A model generated the notes under the pieces. The model was given only the letters and a program-made list of their open reading frames with translations. It ran no database searches and was not told where the DNA came from. This document shows, one piece after another, positions 39,935 to 49,350 of a stretch of 64,000 bases of DNA. Position 1 is the stretch's first letter. Every line of letters begins with the position of its first letter. The stretch comes from Comamonas koreensis (GTDB taxonomy: Bacteria; Pseudomonadota; Gammaproteobacteria; Burkholderiales; Burkholderiaceae_C), in the NCBI RefSeq assembly GCF_014076495.1, contig NZ_CP043575.1, positions 3,596,001 to 3,660,000 of the forward strand, read 5' to 3'. The position numbers and the translations under genes were made by a program.

Positions 39935-42709
39935 TTACTTCTTCAGCAAAGCCTTCAAGGCATTTTGCAGGCGGCGGGCCGAGGCCTCGTCGCTGCTGGT
40001 GGCCAGTACCTTGGCAACATCCTGCTGCCAGGTCTCTTGCGGCGAAGGATCATTGCGGCGCGTCAGCAGCTGCAATTGCAGTGCACGGCGGGCATTGATG
40101 TGCTCGGCAGGGGTGGGCACTTCCGCTGCCATCTCCAGGCGCAGCATGGCTTCGCGGCCATCACCGGCAGCAGGCGCGGCAATGGCCTGGCTCCAGCTGT
40201 TGCGCGAGCCGCTGGCAAGGCGTCCCAGATCCTGGGCCTGGGGCAGCAGCGCGGCATCGCGCTTGCTCCATGCATCCATCATCTGCGTCAGCGCCTGGCC
40301 ATGGGCCTGGGTGGCGAGCTTGCGCAGCGCAGCCTGGGCATGCTCCACCGCATCGCGTTGGGCGCGAAAGGCGGCATCGCCCAGACGGGGGCCCCGGTCT
40401 TCGCGCGGCGCTCGGTCCATGCGCTCACCCCGGCCAAAGCGGTCATCTCCACCACGGCGCTCCTGGCCACGGTCGCTGCGCGGGCCACGGCTGTCGCGGC
40501 CATCGCGGCTGTCACGGCGATCGCCACCAGGCTTGCCGGGGCGGCCAGCGGCTGCGGGCGCATCACGGCGCATACCGGGGCGGTCATCGCCGCTGCGCTG
40601 GGCAATCACGGGCTTGGGGGCCACAGGTGTTGGCGCTGGTGCCGGAGCAGCAGCGGCCTCTGCATCGGCACCCTCCTGGGCTGCAGGTTCTGCTGGCTGC
40701 TCCGCATCCACTGGTGCTGCCGCATCTACAGCAGCCGCATTTGCTGCAACCGCTTCTGGCGCCGCTGCCTTTGGTGCAGCGGCAACAGGCTCGGCCGCCA
40801 CTGGGGCTTGCTGGGCCTGCAGCGCTTGCTGCAAACCATTGAGCGCGGCCTGGATCTGGGCAGCATCGCCACTGTGGTTGGCCGCTTCGAGCGCCTTGGA
40901 GGCGTCGAGCACGGCCTGGTCGCGGGCGCTCAGCTGGTGCTGCACACGTTCGCGCTGCTGGGTCTTGCGGGCAAAGGCTTCATCGAGTGGCTTGCGGAAC
41001 GCATCCCAGAGCTTTTGCTCATGGCGGCGGTCCATCGGCACGGACTGGGCTTCGGTCTGCCACTGGCGCTGCAGCTCACGCACGGCGTCAATGTTCAGGT
41101 TGGGCGCAGCGGCCAGCTCCACGGCCTGGGCCACCATGGCTTCGCGGCGCGCAATGCTCTGCTTCTGGGCTGCATGCAAAGGCGCAGAGGCCTCGTGCAG
41201 CGCGGTCTTCCAGGCCTCTTGCAGCTCGGCATAGGCCTTTTCGCCCACATGGCCACTGGCGCGCCAGCGGTCACCAAACTGGAACAGGTCGCGCTGAATG
41301 CGCTTCCAATCGGTCGATGGCTTGTGCGCCTCGACCCAGCCCTTGAGCTCGGCAATCAGGGCCTCGCGCTCGGCGCGGTGCTTGGCGCCCTCTTCGCGCA
41401 CCTTGGACAGCCAGACCTCGACATGCTTGTAAGCAGCGTTGCAGGCCTCATCAAACTTCTTCCACAGCGCATGGTTGGTGGGGCCGCTTTGGTCGGCCTT
41501 CTTCCAGTCCTCGCGCAGCTGGCGCAGCGCTTCTTGCAGCTTGCGGCCGCCCAGCTCCTGGCCTTCGGGGCGGGCGAGCAAGCCCTGGGCCTTGGCCAGC
41601 AGCTCCTCGCGCACCTTGTCGGCGCTCCAGCGCTGCCAGCCTTCGAGTTCACCGGCGGCGATCAGCGCGGTGTTGACCTGCGATTCCAGGTCCTGGTCGA
41701 TCAGCTTGCCGTGCTGCTTGAGGGCAGCGCGCAGCTGCTGCGCCGCGCTGGATGCGCCCTTGCCATGGCCTTCGGCCGTATGGGCCTGCAAGGCTTTCAG
41801 CGCTTCTTGCACCGCATGCTTGGCGCGTTTGGCTTCCTGCGGGTCGGCAGCGGGCTTGGCAGCAGCGGCACGGGCGGCAGCTTGCTCCACTTCGGTGGGC
41901 AGGCCGCGCCCGGCGCGGATCTCGTCGGCCCAGACCGGCACCGTGGGCAGCGGCGCTTGCGCATCTTCAGCGGCAGCCAGGGTTTGCTTGAGGGCGGACT
42001 GGAACGCATCCCAGACCAGCAGCAGCTGCGACTTGGAGGCGTCGAGCATGCTCGGGTAGCGCGCTTCGACGCTGCCCCAGCTGGCATCGCCTTCGAGCAC
42101 GGCAGCTTGGTCCTGCCAGTGCTGCACATCGGTGGCCAGTGCCGCCTGGGCAGCCTGGGCATCCTTGTAGGACTTGGTGGAGAGCACTTCGACGCGCTGG
42201 GCCAGCAGCACGGCGGCTTCGCGCTGCACCTGCACGCGGTGCTGCAGGTCTTCAATCGTCTTGATGCGGTCGGCCAGCTGGATCTTGAGCGCGGCCAGCG
42301 GCTCGCGCGACAGCGGCGCGCCAGCCTTGGCGGCGTCACGCTGCCAGGCCAGGGCATCGGCAATGTTCAGCTTGGAGGCGCCCAGCAGCTTCTCGGCCTT
42401 CTCGGCCCATTCCGCGGCGATGGCCTCCTGGCCCTTGGCGCGGCGCATCTCTTCCATGCGCTCACGGATAGCCTTGGCAGCGCCCTTGTCGCGGGCAGAC
42501 AGCTCCTTGAACACTTCCTGCAGCTGCTCGGCACCCGGGTTGGTCGCCAGCCATTCGCGCACCTTGGCTGCACGCTCGCCCGAGGTGGCAGCCGAGAAAG
42601 CACCACCGGTGACGCCATCGAGGGGATGGGGGGCAGCGGCCGCCTTGGCGGGTGCGGGTGCGGGCTCAGGGGTTTCGGGCGTCTTGTTGCGCGAGATAAA
42701 GGGGAACAT
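39935..42709 (-). CDS. DUF349 domain protein, large, cytoplasmic
   Basis: 924 residues without signal or membrane helix. After a Pro/Ala-rich start (residues 13-30) come several helical DUF349 repeats (about 100-620), each with Trp and a charged coiled-coil pattern (LREDWKKADQSGPTNHALWKKF is one, written here in parts: LREDWKKADQ and HALWKKFDEA). Residues about 620-700 are almost only Ala/Pro/Val/Glu, and about 700-775 are a run of Arg, Asp and Gly (GDRRDSRDGRDSRGPRSDRG). The last 140 residues are helical again. Function unknown; DUF349 proteins are often linked to nucleic acids. ATG at 42709 with AAAGGGGAAC upstream. Confidence 0.8.
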   Translation of the reverse strand: MFPFISRNKTPETPEPAPAPAKAAAAPHPLDGVTGGAFSAATSGERAAKVREWLATNPGAEQLQEVFKELSARDKGAAKAIRERMEEMRRAKGQEAIAAEWAEKAEKLLGASKLNIADALAWQRDAAKAGAPLSREPLAALKIQLADRIKTIEDLQHRVQVQREAAVLLAQRVEVLSTKSYKDAQAAQAALATDVQHWQDQAAVLEGDASWGSVEARYPSMLDASKSQLLLVWDAFQSALKQTLAAAEDAQAPLPTVPVWADEIRAGRGLPTEVEQAAARAAAAKPAADPQEAKRAKHAVQEALKALQAHTAEGHGKGASSAAQQLRAALKQHGKLIDQDLESQVNTALIAAGELEGWQRWSADKVREELLAKAQGLLARPEGQELGGRKLQEALRQLREDWKKADQSGPTNHALWKKFDEACNAAYKHVEVWLSKVREEGAKHRAEREALIAELKGWVEAHKPSTDWKRIQRDLFQFGDRWRASGHVGEKAYAELQEAWKTALHEASAPLHAAQKQSIARREAMVAQAVELAAAPNLNIDAVRELQRQWQTEAQSVPMDRRHEQKLWDAFRKPLDEAFARKTQQRERVQHQLSARDQAVLDASKALEAANHSGDAAQIQAALNGLQQALQAQQAPVAAEPVAAAPKAAAPEAVAANAAAVDAAAPVDAEQPAEPAAQEGADAEAAAAPAPAPTPVAPKPVIAQRSGDDRPGMRRDAPAAAGRPGKPGGDRRDSRDGRDSRGPRSDRGQERRGGDDRFGRGERMDRAPREDRGPRLGDAAFRAQRDAVEHAQAALRKLATQAHGQALTQMMDAWSKRDAALLPQAQDLGRLASGSRNSWSQAIAAPAAGDGREAMLRLEMAAEVPTPAEHINARRALQLQLLTRRNDPSPQETWQQDVAKVLATSSDEASARRLQNALKALLKK

Positions 42710-42742
42710 GGAGTCAGTTCAGTCGTAAATACGGCCTGCATC

Positions 42743-42776
42743 GCAGCGCAATGCAGCGCAATGCAGCGCAATGCAG
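42743..42776. repeat. Tandem 10-bp repeat before the DUF349 gene
   Basis: GCAGCGCAAT occurs three times head to tail, then GCAGCC, about 35 bases upstream of the start codon. On the minus strand it lies in the presumed leader or promoter of the DUF349 gene. Confidence 0.7.
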
Positions 42777-42923
42777 CCATTGGCACATAAAAAAGAGGGA
42801 AGCCGGCCCAAGGGAGTCTCTGCGAAACTGCCTGGCCTGCATCCAGGGTGCTATTTTGACCCGGTTTGGCAAGGACTCCAAGCACACGGGCATCGCTATC
42901 AGGTAATTCGGCCGCAGCATGGC

Positions 42924-42960
42924 CAAAAACAAAGGGCTGGCGCCCTGCGGCCCAGCCCTT
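42924..42960 (-). terminator. Intrinsic terminator after the DUF748 gene
   Basis: AAGGGCTGG (42932-42940) pairs with CCAGCCCTT (42952-42960); the minus-strand tail is TGTTTTTGG. Between it and the DUF349 start there is only the 10-bp repeat and no gene. Confidence 0.65.
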
Positions 42961-42980
42961 GTTCAATGGTGTGTCAGCGC

Positions 42981-45900
42981 TCAGCGCGGCGCCAGACTGA
43001 GCTCGGCATGCGGCGTCCAGTCCTTGTCCTCACCAAAGCCCTCGGTCTTGGCATTGCCCAGGAAGAGGCGCTCCAACTTGACGCCCTTGCTGGCCAGGTA
43101 GTCACGCACCGTCACGCCCCGGGCCAGCGCCAGCTCGCGCATCGCATTGTCGGGCACGCTGATGCTGGTCAGCAGCAGGGTTTCCATCTCGGCCACCGGG
43201 ATGTCGCTGGCCATGCCCACCAGGTTGCGCGGCTTCTGGATATCGGCACGTTTGTACACCTCCTTGAGCAAGGCGGGGTACTCGGCAGCGCTCACGGCCT
43301 GCACGTCTTCAGGCTTGCCACCGGCGCGCACAGCGCTGCGGCGCTTTTGCGCCAGCACCAGGTCATCGATGCGGGCCTTGCGCCAGCCGTCCTTCTCGCG
43401 CTCCAGATCGGCCTGGCCGGCAACGGTCAGCTGCAGCGCCGGGCGGTCTTCCAGCGCCTTGGCCACCTTATCCAGGCTTTGCTTGCTGTCCGCATCCAGC
43501 ACCGCACTGCCGGGGGCAAAGGGCACATGGCTGGCTTCGCTGCCGCCACCAAAGGCGCCCGAGAGCAGCGCAAAGGGCGAGGTCACCGCCTTCATGATCA
43601 GGTTGCCAATCACCTTGAAGATGATCGGCGCCAGGCGGAACTGCGGATCATTGAGCGAGCCGCTGATGGGCAGGTCCAGGTCGATCACGCCATTGCGGTC
43701 GGCCAGCAAGGCCACAGCCAGCTTGACCGGCAGGCTCGCTGGCGCGCCCTGCACCGCATCGCCAAAGGTCAACTGGTTGAGCACCAGCTTGTTGCTGGCC
43801 GTCAGCATGCCCTCGGGCGTCACGTCGTACTGCACATCCACGCTCATCTTGCCGCGCTCGATGCCATGGCCGGCGTACTTGATGCTGTAGGGCGTCAGCG
43901 GAGACAGCTCCAGATCGCGCACCTTGCCATGGATATTGAGCGCCAGCGGCTTGACCAGCGGGTTGAGCTTGCCGGTGATCTCCAGCGACGCGGTGCCTTC
44001 TGCCTTGCCGCGCAGCTCTAGCTCGGCCAGCTGCAACTGGCCGGCCGTCGGCTCGGACGAAAACGCGCCCATGCGCCCGGCCAGCTCGGACAGGTCGGCC
44101 GAGTAGTTGGGCCGCACAAACTGGTCGCTGAACTTGACGGTACCGCCGGCCAGCGTGATCGGCCCCATGTCGATAATCGGGCCGGTGGCTGGCTCGGGGC
44201 TGGCAGGCGAGGCCGGTGGGCTGACTGCCGCGCCGCCCGAGGCCTCGACCACCACGCCTTCGGATGGCTCCGCCGCATTGCCAGCGCCCGCAGCACTGCT
44301 GCCGCCCAGGTCCTGCAGATTGAGCTTGCCGTTCTCCTGCACCACGAGGCGCGCATAAAAGTCGGTCAAGGCCGTCTCGCCGACCTGCACCTTCATGCGC
44401 TGGCCCGGCACCATGTCCACGGCCAGGGCGCGCAGGCTCAGCAGCTTCCAGTTCAGCAGGTCATCGCCCGCCCCCATCAACCCAATGCCCAAGGTACCTG
44501 TACCCCGGTTGGCAACAGGTGCAGCCGCTTTGCGGCCGGTCTCGCTGGCGCCATTGCCATCGTCATCACTGGCATCATCACCTCTGGCCAGCGCTGCGGC
44601 GGCCACCAGGGGGCGCACGCGCACATCATCCAGCCCAGCATCGCCCTTGATATGCAGCACCGGCCCCTTGTCCGATTGGCTGAAGTCCACCGTGCCCCGG
44701 AAGTTGGCATCCGCGCGCACGAGGCGCACCGGCAGCAGAGCCGCCGCATAGGGCTCAAAGGCGTGAACGGGCAGCTGGCTCACATTCAGACGCCCCACGG
44801 CCGACACTGGCGCCAGGCCCAGGCTGCCGTCATAGGCGATGCGGCCGGGCTCGGCGCGGCCGCTGCCGATCCGGCCCGAGAGCTTGAGCGGCGAGGGCTT
44901 GGCCTTGGCCGCCAGCGGCGCATAGTCGCGCAGCTCCAGATCCCAGCCGGTCAGGCGAAAGGCGACCTTGCGTGCGGTCGATTCATCCTGGAAGGCGAGC
45001 TGGGCGCCCTTGATCGCGATCACATCCAGCTGCACATCCCAGGGTTTGCTGGCTGCGGCCTTGCTAGAAGTAGCAGGCTTTGCGGGCGCCTTGGCCTCGC
45101 TCTGGCGGGCCTGCGATGCCACGAGCCAGTCTTCAAACATCATGCGGCCGTCCTTGGCGCGCGAGACGCCCAGCACCGGCTCAACCAGTTGCACCGAGCC
45201 GAGCTTGACCTGCTGGGCTTCGGTGTCCAGCACGGCATCCTTGACTAGCAGCTGGCGCAGCTCCAGCAGGTTGTTCTTGCCCTTGAGGCCGATGGCCGGG
45301 CCATGGGGCGGCGCGCAGTTGGCCTTGCTGTTGCACTGCAGGGCCACGTCCGATACGCGCATCTGCGCCAGCGTCAGCTTCAGCGCCGCGCCCAGGCGGC
45401 TCAGGTGCATCTCGCTGTCTATCGTGCCCAGCAGGCCCGGCTCAATCACGCCGGTCAAATAAGAAGCCCCCAACTGCAGCGGCAGGCCCGTGGTGGTCAC
45501 ATCCACCTCGGCCATCTGGTCGGTCGCCTTGCCCGAGAACACCAGGCGGCCGGTAGACGGCACGCCCTGCGCACCCGAGAGCCCCGACGAACCCTCAAAA
45601 CTGAAAGGCTGCTTGAAGGGCCAGGCAATCTGCTGCGCCTCCATGCTGAAGTCATCGAGCTGCACGCGCGCGGGCAGTGGCACGCTCTCATCGACCCAGA
45701 CTCCCTTGAGACGGCTGAGCTTGAGCGCATCGACCCGCACCGACCAGGCAGGTTGGCCGCTGCTGGCTTTGCCTGCGGATGCGCCAGCTTCTGCAGCGAC
45801 TGCCTGAGAGTCCGCGTTGTCGGCCTTGTCAGCCTTGTCATCCTTCGCTTCGGGGCTTGCACCATCTGCACTGGCCACGGAGGTTGCAGGCTCTGCCTTG

Positions 45901-46970
45901 TCTGCGGCGGCAGCGGTTTCTGTGGACTTGGCGGCCTGCGGGGCATCCTCAGCCCGGCGCGGCAGTGCCTGGCCCTGGGCATCGAGCAGGCTCAGCTGGC
46001 CATTCTTGCCCCGCTTGAGCGACAGCTGCACCCCATCGAGCGCCAGCTGGGCGATATGCACCTGCCCCAGCAAGGGCTGCACATCGGCCAGTTGCACATC
46101 GAGCCGCTCCCAGCCCAGCAATTCGCCGTTGGCCGCGTCGTGCAACTGCACAGCGCTGGCATGCACCTCGCCGCTCAGGCGCACCTGTGTCTTTTCACGT
46201 TGTTCAAAGGCCAGAGCCAGGTCGGCATTGAGCACGCCGGCCACCAGCTTGACGGGCAAGGACGCGGGGATATAGGCCAGATAGGGCTGGAGGTCGAGGT
46301 CCTTGATCGCAAACTTGGCCTCGGCCTTGCGGTCATCAGCAAAAGGCGTGGCCTCGGCATGGCTGGCAAACTGGCTGCCATTGAGCACAAAGGCCAGCTG
46401 GGGCAGCACCTTGATCTCGCGCTTGGATTCGAGGTTGCTCAGAAAGGGAATGCCCAGCTGCAGACCCTGGAGTTCATGGGTCTGGCCCACCGTGTCATCG
46501 CGCAAGGCCACCTGCCCGTCTTTGAGCTCGATGTTGTAGAGCGCAAAGTGCGCCGTCTTGCCGTCATCGGCTTTGGGCTCAGGGCTGCGCAGCTTTTGCA
46601 GTATGTCGTCAAAATCAAATTTTCCGGGGGCGGTCTGCGCGATGCGCAGCACCGGCTTGTCCACCTGGATGGCATCGAGCACCGGTGCGAGCCTGAACAC
46701 CGACTGGATATCAGCATCCACATAGATGCGCTCGACCGCCAGCATTGCCGCGCTGTCGGCCTGGGGCCCGGCGATCTGCAGATCGCGCACGGTCAGCTCC
46801 AGCGACCAGGGCTTGAACTCCACCGCACCGATATGCACCGCCCGCCCGAGTTTTTCCGTGCCCAGCTTCTCGCCCTGGGTGCGCAGCAGCCAGGGCAGCA
46901 GCAGCCACGACAGCGCCCACAGCAGCAGCAGCGCCAGCAGGCACCATCCCAGCCGGCGCAACCAGCGCAT
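42981..46970 (-). CDS. DUF748 / AsmA-like large envelope protein
   Basis: About 1329 residues. One N-terminal membrane helix (LGWCLLALLLLWALSWLLL) anchors a very long periplasmic chain of beta-strand repeats of the AsmA/DUF748 type (AVHIGAVEFKPWSLELTVRD; a C-terminal KFSDQFVRPNYSADLSELAG block). Low-complexity Ala/Asp/Lys linkers interrupt it near residues 350-410. AsmA-like proteins are thought to bridge the membranes and carry phospholipids; this is family knowledge, not shown here. The ATG at 46970 has AAGGG upstream; a GTG at 47012 with GAGG is an equal alternative. Confidence 0.82.
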   Translation of the reverse strand: MRWLRRLGWCLLALLLLWALSWLLLPWLLRTQGEKLGTEKLGRAVHIGAVEFKPWSLELTVRDLQIAGPQADSAAMLAVERIYVDADIQSVFRLAPVLDAIQVDKPVLRIAQTAPGKFDFDDILQKLRSPEPKADDGKTAHFALYNIELKDGQVALRDDTVGQTHELQGLQLGIPFLSNLESKREIKVLPQLAFVLNGSQFASHAEATPFADDRKAEAKFAIKDLDLQPYLAYIPASLPVKLVAGVLNADLALAFEQREKTQVRLSGEVHASAVQLHDAANGELLGWERLDVQLADVQPLLGQVHIAQLALDGVQLSLKRGKNGQLSLLDAQGQALPRRAEDAPQAAKSTETAAAADKAEPATSVASADGASPEAKDDKADKADNADSQAVAAEAGASAGKASSGQPAWSVRVDALKLSRLKGVWVDESVPLPARVQLDDFSMEAQQIAWPFKQPFSFEGSSGLSGAQGVPSTGRLVFSGKATDQMAEVDVTTTGLPLQLGASYLTGVIEPGLLGTIDSEMHLSRLGAALKLTLAQMRVSDVALQCNSKANCAPPHGPAIGLKGKNNLLELRQLLVKDAVLDTEAQQVKLGSVQLVEPVLGVSRAKDGRMMFEDWLVASQARQSEAKAPAKPATSSKAAASKPWDVQLDVIAIKGAQLAFQDESTARKVAFRLTGWDLELRDYAPLAAKAKPSPLKLSGRIGSGRAEPGRIAYDGSLGLAPVSAVGRLNVSQLPVHAFEPYAAALLPVRLVRADANFRGTVDFSQSDKGPVLHIKGDAGLDDVRVRPLVAAAALARGDDASDDDGNGASETGRKAAAPVANRGTGTLGIGLMGAGDDLLNWKLLSLRALAVDMVPGQRMKVQVGETALTDFYARLVVQENGKLNLQDLGGSSAAGAGNAAEPSEGVVVEASGGAAVSPPASPASPEPATGPIIDMGPITLAGGTVKFSDQFVRPNYSADLSELAGRMGAFSSEPTAGQLQLAELELRGKAEGTASLEITGKLNPLVKPLALNIHGKVRDLELSPLTPYSIKYAGHGIERGKMSVDVQYDVTPEGMLTASNKLVLNQLTFGDAVQGAPASLPVKLAVALLADRNGVIDLDLPISGSLNDPQFRLAPIIFKVIGNLIMKAVTSPFALLSGAFGGGSEASHVPFAPGSAVLDADSKQSLDKVAKALEDRPALQLTVAGQADLEREKDGWRKARIDDLVLAQKRRSAVRAGGKPEDVQAVSAAEYPALLKEVYKRADIQKPRNLVGMASDIPVAEMETLLLTSISVPDNAMRELALARGVTVRDYLASKGVKLERLFLGNAKTEGFGEDKDWTPHAELSLAPR

Positions 46971-47027
46971 CGCGACGACCCTTTTCTTGTTTGTTTCTTG
47001 CGTTTCGCTCACGGCGATGATCCTCAC

Positions 47028-47952
47028 TCTGAGTCAGTACGGCCCACCCCATGGCAGCCATGGCAGGCCCAAGATCCATTGTGCACAAATAAGCCGCTGT
47101 AGCGGTGCTGGCATAGCACACAAAAGCGGCATCGGTAGCTGGTTCACAATCGTTCAATTCTTGCAGGTTGCCCCCAGGAAACGGTGTGCCTCTCTATATA
47201 TAGAGGACAGACGCAGTTTCTATGGAGGCGCGCCCTGTAGTAACACCACGGCCAGGGTCGAGAGCAGCAGGGGGCGCTGCCGCGATGCACGGATCCAACA
47301 GCCGGATCGGGCATCCGCCCGTCCGCCCGCCCTGGACACCGCCGTGCTTTTCACACTGCGGCATGCCAAACCGCAGCGCGGAGCCGTAAAAACACAACGC
47401 CAGGCCTTGCTTTTTTGCGTCCATCTATTTTTCACCCAGGTATAAATGCCAAAAACCTGATGTAGCCATGGGTTATTGGCTGTTTTATCCTGGTTTTTAT
47501 ACAGTTTTTTGGCCTTTTGATGTGAAATTTGTGCGTGCGCAGATGACCGCATGATGACCAAGACCTGCCCGCCCAAATCAGGCCAGTGTTTTGCGCGGCC
47601 GGCAACGGTTCCTTGCAGCTATTGGCAGGCGGCACCCGGGCTCCCTCCTAGGCTGCAAAAACGCAAATGGAGCGACTCGCTACACCAAAAACAGAGCACA
47701 ACAGCCGCGCAGCATTTGATAAAGATTGACTTTTTGCTGCATCCTTTATATCAATCAATGTATTTAAAAGATTAAATATAAGCTATTGAACCCATAAAAC
47801 GGGGTCCCCAACAGGCCCCTGATCCGGTGCTTTTTCTGCCTGCCATCCCCGCTGCAGGGGCGGCTACCGCCCCAGCCCGGATACGGCCCTGCGGTGAACC
47901 GCTATACACGTTTTTTTATTACTTTTTTTTCTCATTTTTTAATTCAATAGTG
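47028..47952. other. AT-rich intergenic region, no convincing gene
   Basis: About 0.9 kb without a supportable protein gene. It holds a 14-bp palindrome CTCTATATATAGAG (47192-47205), an AT-rich stretch (about 47430-47800) with a promoter-like TTGACT...TATATC at 47726-47752, and a GC-rich block with hairpins GGGGCGG-CTA-CCGCCCC (47857-47873) and GCGGT-GA-ACCGC (47891-47902) followed by seven T. A small RNA from about 47760 to 47917 is possible but unproven. Confidence 0.5.
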
Positions 47953-47982
47953 TTGACCGAGTATTAAGCAAGCTTCTAGAAT
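47953..47982 (+). promoter_or_regulatory. Sigma-70-like promoter of the lytic transglycosylase gene
   Basis: TTGACC (47953-47958), an 18-base spacer and TAGAAT (47977-47982): five of six bases match at both boxes. A start near 47989 gives a leader of about 225 bases. Confidence 0.6.
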
Positions 47983-48017
47983 TCAGCCCATTGCATTGAT
48001 TGCTGATTTTTTAGTCA

Positions 48018-48173
48018 ACACCCCTCACGGTGTTTTGATCGTAGCCCCTGACACGCAAGAGCGTGCTTGAAACGACAAGGGCCGTCTGCAACGCAGACAG
48101 CCTGCCGGAGACCGCACAGGACAGTGCGGCTCCACCCTGCCAAACCCCAGCCCGGTGCACTATCCGCCGGGCT
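48018..48173 (+). promoter_or_regulatory. Structured multi-hairpin leader upstream of the lytic transglycosylase gene
   Basis: Five hairpins in a row: ACACC/GGTGT (48018-48033); CACGC-AAGA-GCGTG (48052-48065); GGC-C-GTCTGC-AAC-GCAGAC-A-GCC (48080-48102); GGAG-A-CCGCAC-AGGACA-GTGCGG-CTCC (48107-48133), ten pairs with one bulge; and AGCCCGG/CCGGGCT (48149-48173), followed by CTTTGTT. I do not recognise it as a known riboswitch. Stems were found by eye. Confidence 0.5.
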
Positions 48174-48213
48174 CTTTGTTGGAGGTGGCGGGACTTAGAA
48201 AGGAAAAATCCCT

Positions 48214-49188
48214 ATGACGGCTCCCGCGCAAGTGGATGCCGGTGCGCGCTCTTTAAGCGCCACCATCAGCCGTGGTCTGATGACCATGGCACACAACAGT
48301 TTTGCTTTGATTGGTCTGGTAGTGGCGTTTTGCGCCCTCACCCTGGTGTCGCGTGATGACCTGCGCCACGCCGGCGAGGCGCAATTGCGCAGCTGGCTGC
48401 AGGCCCGCACGCATGCGCCAGCCGTTGACCTGGCAGGTGCCGATGCGGACGCATCCAATGGCGACGATGCCGCCATGGTGGCGGCCGTGGACCGTGCCAC
48501 CGCCAGCAACCCCCAGCAATTGCCCCGCAACCAGGCCAATGTGGCCTATTGGCTGGCCAAGAAATACCGCGTGGCGCCAGAGCCACTGGCCGTGCTCGTC
48601 TCCGAAGCCTACCTCGTGGGCAAGGAAACCAAGCTGGATCCCACCTTGATCCTGGCGATCATGGCCGTGGAGTCAAGCTTCAACCCCTTTGCCCAAAGCT
48701 CGGTGGGTGCGCAAGGCCTGATGCAGGTGATGACCAAGATTCACACCGACAAGTACGAGCACTTCGGCGGCCACTTTGCAGCCTTTGACCCGGTGACCAA
48801 TCTGCGCGTGGGCGTCAAGGTGCTGCAGGAGTGCATCGAGCGCGCAGGCTCGCTCGAAGGCGGCCTCAAATACTATGTGGGCGCAGCCAACCTGCCGACC
48901 GACGGGGGCTACGCCGCCAAGGTGATGGCCGAGCACTTCCGCATCAAGCAAGTGGCCGAAGGCCGCAGCAACACGCCCAAGGCACCGGTGGCCCCCGCTG
49001 CCAAGCCTTCGCTGTCGGCCCAGGCGGATACGCCCGCCGCAGCCGGTACCGTGGCCGACAAGGCCAAGGCCGCCAGCAACAGCGCAGCTGCAGGCAACGC
49101 TTCTGAAACCGTGGCCCTGGCCGACAAGCAAGCCGCGCTGCCAGCAGCGGCCAAGGCCGAGGCCACCGCCGTGGCCATGGGTTCCTGA
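48214..49188 (+). CDS. Lytic transglycosylase, SLT domain
   Basis: Cleaves peptidoglycan glycan strands to 1,6-anhydro ends. 324 residues. A membrane helix (SFALIGLVVAFCALTLV, about 29-45) with no clear cleavage site suggests an N-terminal anchor. The SLT (GH23-like) domain spans about 120-250; the catalytic Glu lies in AIMAVESSFNPFAQSS and GAQGLMQVM follows. The last 75 residues are a low-complexity Ala/Lys tail. ATG at 48214, AAAGGA about ten bases upstream. A structured leader of about 225 bases precedes it; a terminator follows. Confidence 0.9.
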   Translation: MTAPAQVDAGARSLSATISRGLMTMAHNSFALIGLVVAFCALTLVSRDDLRHAGEAQLRSWLQARTHAPAVDLAGADADASNGDDAAMVAAVDRATASNPQQLPRNQANVAYWLAKKYRVAPEPLAVLVSEAYLVGKETKLDPTLILAIMAVESSFNPFAQSSVGAQGLMQVMTKIHTDKYEHFGGHFAAFDPVTNLRVGVKVLQECIERAGSLEGGLKYYVGAANLPTDGGYAAKVMAEHFRIKQVAEGRSNTPKAPVAPAAKPSLSAQADTPAAAGTVADKAKAASNSAAAGNASETVALADKQAALPAAAKAEATAVAMGS

Positions 49189-49229
49189 TCTGCCCCTCCG
49201 GCTCATTGCCCACTTCGCCCTCTTCGCAC

Positions 49230-49257
49230 AAGCACCCAGCCGGGTGCTTTTGTTTTT
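49230..49257 (+). terminator. Intrinsic terminator after the transglycosylase gene
   Basis: AAGCACCC pairs with GGGTGCTT around AGCC, then TTGTTTTTG. Confidence 0.75.
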
Positions 49258-49350
49258 GCAGGCCTTGACGATGGCTCCAAGAACCGGTTCTTAACCCGCC
49301 TTGGCGATCAAGCCATTGCGGCAAGCCTGCGCCGCCTCGGCTACACTAGC

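Noticed and set aside
39965..42790. 941-codon plus-strand open frame
   Set aside because: Mirror of the DUF349 gene; low-complexity residue usage and no domain.
47194..47424. 76-codon minus-strand frame in the gene-free kilobase
   Set aside because: No ribosome binding site, no recognisable domain, atypical composition.
48018..48140. c-di-GMP (GEMM), cobalamin or ydaO riboswitch in the transglycosylase leader
   Set aside because: I looked for the conserved cores of these classes and did not find them; left as an unknown structure.
48155..48217. Possible leader peptide (GTG, 20 codons) ending in ATGA at the transglycosylase start
   Set aside because: No ribosome binding site before the GTG, and the GTG lies in the stem of hairpin 48149-48173; too weak to call a gene.
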